This document shows positions 58,101 to 64,000 of a DNA stretch of 64,000 nucleotides, in pieces. The DNA comes from Acanthosepion esculentum (lineage: Eukaryota; Mollusca; Cephalopoda; Sepiida; Sepiidae): positions 61,039,446-61,103,445 of the forward strand of contig OZ038500.1 of the NCBI GenBank assembly GCA_964036315.1. The letters run 5' to 3'. The translations under genes were made by a program, and so were the position numbers. Numbering within the stretch: the first letter of the stretch is position 1; every line of letters starts with the position of its first letter. The notes under the pieces are model-generated. The model was not told the DNA's origin. It searched no databases and saw only the letters and a list, made by a program, of their open reading frames with translations.

Positions 58101-61100
58101 TATATTTCTGAAGTAGTCAACTTTTGAAAAATCATAAGAATTGGTTCATTATATTTCTGAAGTAGTCAACTTTTGAAAAATCATAAGAATTGGTTCATTA
58201 TATTTCTGAAGTAGTCAACTTTTGAAAAATCCTAAGAATTGGTTCATTATCTTTCTGAAGTAGTCAACTTTTGAAAAATCGTAAGAATTGGTTCATTATA
58301 TTTCTGAAGTAGTCAACCTTTGAAAAATCATAAGAATTGGTTCATTATATTTCTGAAGTAGTCAACTTTTGAAAAATCATAAGAATTGGTTCATTATATT
58401 TCTGAAGTAGTCAACTTTTGAAAAATCATAAGAATTGGTTCATTATATTTCTGAAGTAGTCAACTTTTGAAAAATCGTAAGAATTGGTTCATTATATTTC
58501 TGAAGTAGTCAACTTTTGAAAAATCATAAGAATTGGTTCATTATATTTCTGAAGTAGTCAACTTTTGAAAGATCGTAAGAATTGGTTCATTATATTTCTG
58601 AAGTAGTCAACTTTTGAAAAATCGTAAGAATTGGTTCATTATATTTCTGAAGTAGTCAACTTTTGAAAAATCATAAGAATTGGTTCATTATATTTCTGAA
58701 GTAGTCAACTTTTGAAAAATCATAAGAATTGGTTCATTATATTTCTGAAGTAGTCAACTTTTGAAAAATCATAAGAATTGGTTCATTATATTTCTGAAGT
58801 AGTCAACATTTGAAAAATCATAAGAATTGGTTCATTATATTTCTGAATTAGTCAACTTTTGAAAAATCATAAGAATTGGTTCATTATATTTCTGAAGTAG
58901 TCAACTTTTGAAAAATCATAAGAATTGGTTCATTATATTTCTGAAGTAGTCAAGATTTGAAAAATCATAAGAATTGGTTCATTATATTTCTGAAGTAGTC
59001 AACTTTTGAAAAATCATAAGAATTGGTTCATTATATTTCTGAAGTAGTCAACTTTTGAAAAATCATAAGAATGGCTTCATTATATTTCTGAAGTAGTCAA
59101 CTTTTGAAAAATCGTAAGAATTGGTTCATTATATTTCTGAAGTAATCAACTTTTGAAAAATCCTAAGAATTGGTTCATTATATTTCTGAAGTAGTCAACT
59201 TTTGAAAAATCCTAAGAATTGGTTCATTATATTTCTGAAGTAGTCAACTTTTGAAAAATCCTAAGAATTGGTTCATTATATTTCTGAAGTAGTCATCTTT
59301 TGAAAAATCCTATGAATTGGTTCATTATATTTCTGAAGTAGTCAACTTTTGAAAAATCATAAGAATTCGTTCATTATATTTCTGAAGTAGTCAACTTTTG
59401 AAAAATCCTAAGAATTGGTTCATTATATTTCTGAAGTAGTCAACCTTTGAAAATTCATAAGAATTGGTTCATTATATTTCTGAAGTAGTCAACTTTTGAA
59501 AAATCATAAGAATTGGTTCATTATATTTCTGAAGTAGTCAACTTTTGAAAAATCATAAGAATTGGTTCATTATATTTCTGAAGTAGTCAACTTTTGAAAA
59601 ATCATAAGAATTGGTTCATTATATTTCTGAAGTAGTCAACTTTTGAAAAATCGTAAGAATTGGTTCATTATATTTCTGAAGTAGTCAACTTTTGAAAAAT
59701 CATAAGAATTGGTTCATTATATTTCTGAAGAAGTCAACTTTTGAAAAATCATAAGAATTGGTTCATTATATTTCTGAAGTAGTCAACTTTTGAAACATCA
59801 TAAGAATTGGTTCATTATATTTCTGAAGTAGTCAACTTTTGAAAAATCATAAGAATTGGTTCATTATATTTCTGAAGTAGTCGCCTTTTGAAAAATCCTA
59901 AGAATTGGTTCATTATATTTCTGAAGTAGTCAACTTTTGAAAAATCGTAAGAATTGGTTCATTATATTTCTGAAGTAGTCAACCTTTGAAAAATCATAAG
60001 AATTGGTTCATTATATTTCTGAAGTAGTCAACTTTTGAAAAATCATAAGAATTGGTTCATTATATTTCTGAAGTAGTCAACTTTTGAAAAATCGTAAGAA
60101 TTGGTTCATTATATTTCTGAAGTAGTCAACATTTGAAAAATCATAAGAATTGGTTCATTATATTTCTGAAGTAGTCAACTTTTGAAAAATCATAAGAATG
60201 GGTTCATTATATTTCTGAAGTAGTCAACTTTTGAAAAATCGTCAGAATTGGTTCATTATATTTCTGAAGTAGTCAACTTTTGAAAAATCATAAGAATTGG
60301 TTCATTATATTTCTGAAGTAGTCAACTTTTGAAAGATCGTAAGAATTGGTTCATTATATTTCTGAAGTAGTCAACTTTTGAAAAATCGTAAGAATTGGTT
60401 CATTATATTTCTGAAGTAGTCAACATTTGAAAAATCATAAGAATTGGTTCATTATATTTCTGAAGTAGTCAACTTTTGAAAAATGATAAGAATTGGTTCA
60501 TTATATTTCTGAAGTAGTCAACTTTTGAAAAATCATAAGAATTGGTTCATTATATTTCTGAAGTAGTCAACCTTTGAAAAATCATAAGAATTGGTTCATT
60601 TTATTTCTGAAGTAGTCAACTTTTGAAAAATCATAAGAATTGGTTCATTATATTTCTGAAGTAGTCAACTTTTGAAAAATCATAAGAATTGGTTCATTAT
60701 ATTTCTGAAGTAGTCAACTTTTGAAAAATCGTAAGAATTGGTTCATTATATTTCTGAAGTAGACAACATTTGAAAAATCATAAGAATTGGTTCATTATAT
60801 TTCTGAAGTAGTCAACTTTTGAAAAATCATAAGAATTGGTTCATTATATTTCTGAAGGAGTCAACTTTTGAAAAATCATAAGAATTGGTTCATTATATTT
60901 CTGAAGTAGTCAACATTTGAAAAATCATAAGAATTGGTTCATTATATTTCTGAAGTAGTCAACTTTTGAAAAATCATAAGAATTGGTTCATTATATTTCT
61001 GAAGTAGTCAACTTTTGAAAAATCATAAGAATTGGTTCATTATATTTCTGAAGTAGTCAACTTTTGAAAAATCATAAGAATTGGTTCATTATATTTCTGA

Positions 61101-62111
61101 AGTAGTCAACTTTTGAAAAATGATAAGAATTGGTTCATTATATTTCTGAAGTAGTCAACTTTTGAAAAATCATAAGAATTGGTTCATTATATTTCTGAAG
61201 TAGTCAACCTTTGAAAAATCATAACAATTGGTTCATTATATTTCTGAAGTAGTCAACTTTTGAAAAATCATAAGAATTGGTTCATTATATTTCTGAAGTA
61301 GTCAACTTTTGAAAAATCATAAGAATTGGTTCATTATATTTCTGAAGTAGTCAACTTTTGAAAAATCGTAAGAATTGGTTCATTATATTTCTGAAGTAGT
61401 CAACTTTTGAAAAATCATAAGAATTGGTTCATTATATTTCTGAAGAAGTCAACTTTTGAAAAATCATAAGAATTGGTTCATTATATTTCTGAAGTAGTCA
61501 ACTTTTGAAACATCATAAGAATTGGTTCATTATATTTCTGAAGTAGTCAACTTTTGAAAAATCATAAGAATTGGTTCATTATATTTCTGAAGTAGTCGCC
61601 TTTTGAAAAATCCTAAGAATTGGTTCATTATATTTCTGAAGTAGTCAACTTTTGAAAAATCGTAAGAATTGGTTCATTATATTTCTGAAGTAGTCAACCT
61701 TTGAAAAATCATAAGAATTGGTTCATTATATTTCTGAAGTAGTCAACTTTTGAAAAATCATAAGAATTGGTTCATTATATTTCTGAAGTAGTCAACTTTT
61801 GAAAAATCATAAGAATTGGTTCATTATATTTCTGAAGTAGTCAACTTTTGAAAAATCGTAAGAATTGGTTCATTATATTTCTGAAGTAGTCAACTTTTGA
61901 AAAATCATAAGAATTGGTTCATTATATTTCTGAAGTAGTCAACTTTTGAAAGATCGTAAGAATTGGTTCATTATATTTCTGAAGTAGTCAACTTTTGAAA
62001 GATCGTAAGAATTGGTTCATTATATTTCTGAAGTAGTCAACTTTTGAAAAATCATAAGAATTGGTTCATTATATTTCTGAAGTAGTCAACTTTTGAAAAA
62101 TCATAAGAATT
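55121..62111. repeat. 4606-bp tandem duplication in the satellite
   Basis: Nine marker pairs at exactly 4606 bp (94 monomers): GAAGAAGTC 55121/59727, GAAACATC 55186/59792, CGCCTTTTG 55276/59882 and 56991/61597, AATGGGTTC 55594/60200, CATTTTATTT 55991/60597, GAAGGAGTC 56251/60857, ATAACAATTG 56615/61221, TTGTTTCATT 57505/62111. Further right the offset shifts by whole monomers. Confidence 0.93.
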
Positions 62112-64000
62112 GTTTCATTGTATTTCTGAAGTAGTCAACTTTTGAAAAATCATAAGAATTGGTTCATTATATTTCTGAAGTAGTCAACTTTTGAAAAATC
62201 ATAAGAATTGGTTCATTATATTTCTGAAGTAGTCAACATTTGAAAAATCATAAGAATTGGTTCATTATATTTCTGAAGTAGTCAACTTTTGAAAAATCGT
62301 AAGAATTGGTTCATTATATTTCTGAAGTAGTCAACTTTTGAAAAATCATAAGAATTGGTTCATTATATTTCTGAAGTAGTCAACTTTTGAAAGATCGTAA
62401 GAATTGGTTCATTATATTTCTGAAGTAGTCAACTTTTGAAAAATCCTAAGAATTGGTTCATTATATTTCTGAAGTAGTCAACTTTTGAAAATTCATAAGA
62501 ATTAGTTCATTATATTTCTGAAGTAGTCAACTTTTGAAAAATCATAAGAATTGGTTCATTATATTTCTGAAGTAGTCAACTTTTGAAAAATCATAAGAAT
62601 TGGTTCATTATATTTCTGAAGTAGTCAACCTTTGAAAAATCATAAGAATTGGTTCATTATATTTCTGAAGTAGTCAACTTTTGAAAAATCATAAGAATTG
62701 GTTCATTATATTTCTGAAGTAGTCAACTTTTGAAAAATCATAAGAATTGGTTCATTATATTTCTGAAGTAGTCAACTTTTGAAAAATCGTAAGAATTGGT
62801 TCATTATATTTCTGAAGTAGTCAACTTTTGAAAAATCATAAGAATTGGTTCATTATATTTCTGAAGTAGTCAACTTTTGAAAAATCATAAGAATTGGTTC
62901 ATTATATTTCTGAAGTAGTCAACTTTTGAAAAATCATAAGAATTGGTTCATTATATTTCTGAAGTAGTCAACTTTTGAAAAATCCTAAGAATTGGTTCAT
63001 TATCTTTCTGAAGTAGTCAACTTTTGAAAAATCGTAAGAATTTGTTCATTATATTTCTGAAGTAGTCAACCTTTGAAAAATCATAAGAATTGGTTCATTA
63101 TATTTCTGAAGTAGTCAACTTTTGAAAAATCATAAGAATTGGTTCATTATATTTCTGAAGTAGTCAACTTTTGAAAAATCATAAGAATTGGTTCATTATA
63201 TTTCTGAAGTAGTCAACTTTTGAAAAATCGTAAGAATTGGTTCATTATATTTCTGAAGTAGTCAACTTTTGAAAAATCATAAGAATTGGTTCATTATATT
63301 TCTGAAGTAGTCAACTTTTGAAAAATCATAAGAATTGGTTCATTATATTTCTGAAGTAGTCAACTTTTGAAAAATCATAAGAATTGGTTCATTATATTTC
63401 TGAAGTGGTCAACTTTTGAAAAATCGTAAGAATTGGTTCATTATATTTCTGAAGTAATCAACTTTTGAAAAATCCTAAGAATTGGTTCATTATATTTCTG
63501 AAGTAGTCAACTTTTGAAAAATCCTAAGAATTGGTTCATTATATTTCTGAAGTAGTCAACTTTTGAAAAATCCTAAGAATTGGTTCATTATATTTCTGAA
63601 GTAGTCATCTTTTGAAAAATCCTATGAATTGGTTCATTATATTTCTGAAGTAGTCAACTTTTGAAAAATCATAAGAATTCGTTCATTATATTTCTGAAGT
63701 AGTCAACTTTTGAAAAATCCTAAGAATTGGTTCATTATATTTCTGAAGTAGTCAACCTTTGAAAATTCATAAGAATTGGTTCATTATATTTCTGAAGTAG
63801 TCAACTTTTGAAAAATCATAAGAATTGGTTCATTATATTTCTGAAGTAGTCAACTTTTGAAAAATCATAAGAATTGGTTCATTATATTTCTGAAGTAATC
63901 TACTTTTGAAAAATCCTAAGAATTGGTTCATTATATTTCTGAAGTAGTCAACTTTTGAAAAATCATAAGAATTGGTTCATTATATTTCTGAAGTAGTCAA

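Larger units (their letters stand above)
33791..64000. repeat. 49-bp satellite array, about 616 copies, continues beyond the window
   Basis: The monomer starts CATAAGAATTGGTTCATTAT, continues ATTTCTGAAGTAGTCAACTT and ends TTGAAAAAT, 12 G/C in 49. It runs head to tail without interruption, inversion or insertion. Most variation is single-base: CATAAG/CGTAAG/CCTAAG/GATAAG, GGTTC/GCTTC, CTTTTG/CCTTTG/CATTTG, AAAAAT/AAAGAT, TTCTG/TTCAG/TTCGG, plus rare 1-bp deletions (CAACTTTGAA, CTGAATAGTC). 49 is not a multiple of 3 and every frame meets stops, so it is non-coding. Similar arrays in animals lie at centromeres, telomere-near regions or heterochromatin; which applies here cannot be told. Confidence 0.99.

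Noticed and set aside
33791..64000. CRISPR-like array
   Set aside because: The units are contiguous 49-bp monomers with no spacers, and the setting is a eukaryotic repeat-rich region. It is a satellite.
33791..64000. Hammerhead ribozyme inside the satellite monomer (CTGA...TTGAAAAAT)
   Set aside because: The monomer has CTGAAGT where CTGANGA is needed and only a 4-bp possible stem (AAGT/ACTT). The invariant GA of the core is missing, so the resemblance is not sufficient.
33791..64000. Repeat-encoded protein in the satellite
   Set aside because: The 49-bp period shifts frame each unit and stops occur in all frames on both strands.

Overview
The window looks like non-genic, repeat-rich nuclear DNA from an animal, most probably a cephalopod mollusc of the octopus type. 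That assignment is inference. It rests on long (TA)n microsatellites, several tRNA-derived SINE families, Penelope-like and Jockey-like retroelement fragments, mariner/Helitron/hAT-like DNA transposon remnants, AT-richness and the absence of any intact long ORF. I found no host protein-coding gene, no rRNA and no functional tRNA gene.

Layout. 1-1245: broken integrase end and 3' LTR of a Ty3/gypsy retrotransposon. 1246-3900: microsatellites, a foldback element and SINEs. 4150-7150: two Penelope-like elements (PLEs). The first is a minus-strand RT plus GIY-YIG pseudogene interrupted by a SINE that is tandemly triplicated with its target-site duplication. The second is an inverted pair whose arms carry complementary deletions. 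7150-9300: LINE fragments, a hammerhead-like SINE and a mariner end. 9300-12000: microsatellites, more hammerhead-like SINE copies and a foldback half. 12218 and 23697: two 80-bp mariner MITEs. 14400-18450: SINEs, a LINE 3' end, a short Helitron with tandem 5' ends and a hAT-like end. 19000-23400: a large foldback, a dispersed repeat family, SINEs and an internally deleted mariner transposase. 24467-25432: a mariner-like element with a helix-turn-helix remnant and a (TA)n core. 26000-31600: possible LTR, SINEs, a tandem tRNA-like repeat and many microsatellites. 32600-33480: pseudogene of a repeated animal protein family that I recognise only by its conserved segments.

33791 to the right edge is one uninterrupted tandem array: about 616 copies of a 49-bp, about 24% GC monomer, running off the window. 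Variant monomers recur at fixed spacings (1029/1127, 1077, 1715, 2106, 2302, 4606 and about 8179 bp), so the array was built by repeated multi-scale tandem duplication. Its left edge is abrupt and its first 11 monomers look identical.

The most interesting small-scale theme is a recurring shape, CTGANGA or a near variant, then a short stem-loop, then GAAA. This is the catalytic-core layout of the hammerhead ribozyme. It occurs in a tRNA-headed SINE (best copy 9993-10034, minus strand), at or near the inner ends of three foldback elements and in PLE-derived 3' sequence. Stem sequences differ between loci while pairing is kept. Hammerheads are known in Penelope-like elements, so this fits, but activity is untested.

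All coordinates were read by eye. Family names rest on remembered motif resemblance, not on a search.
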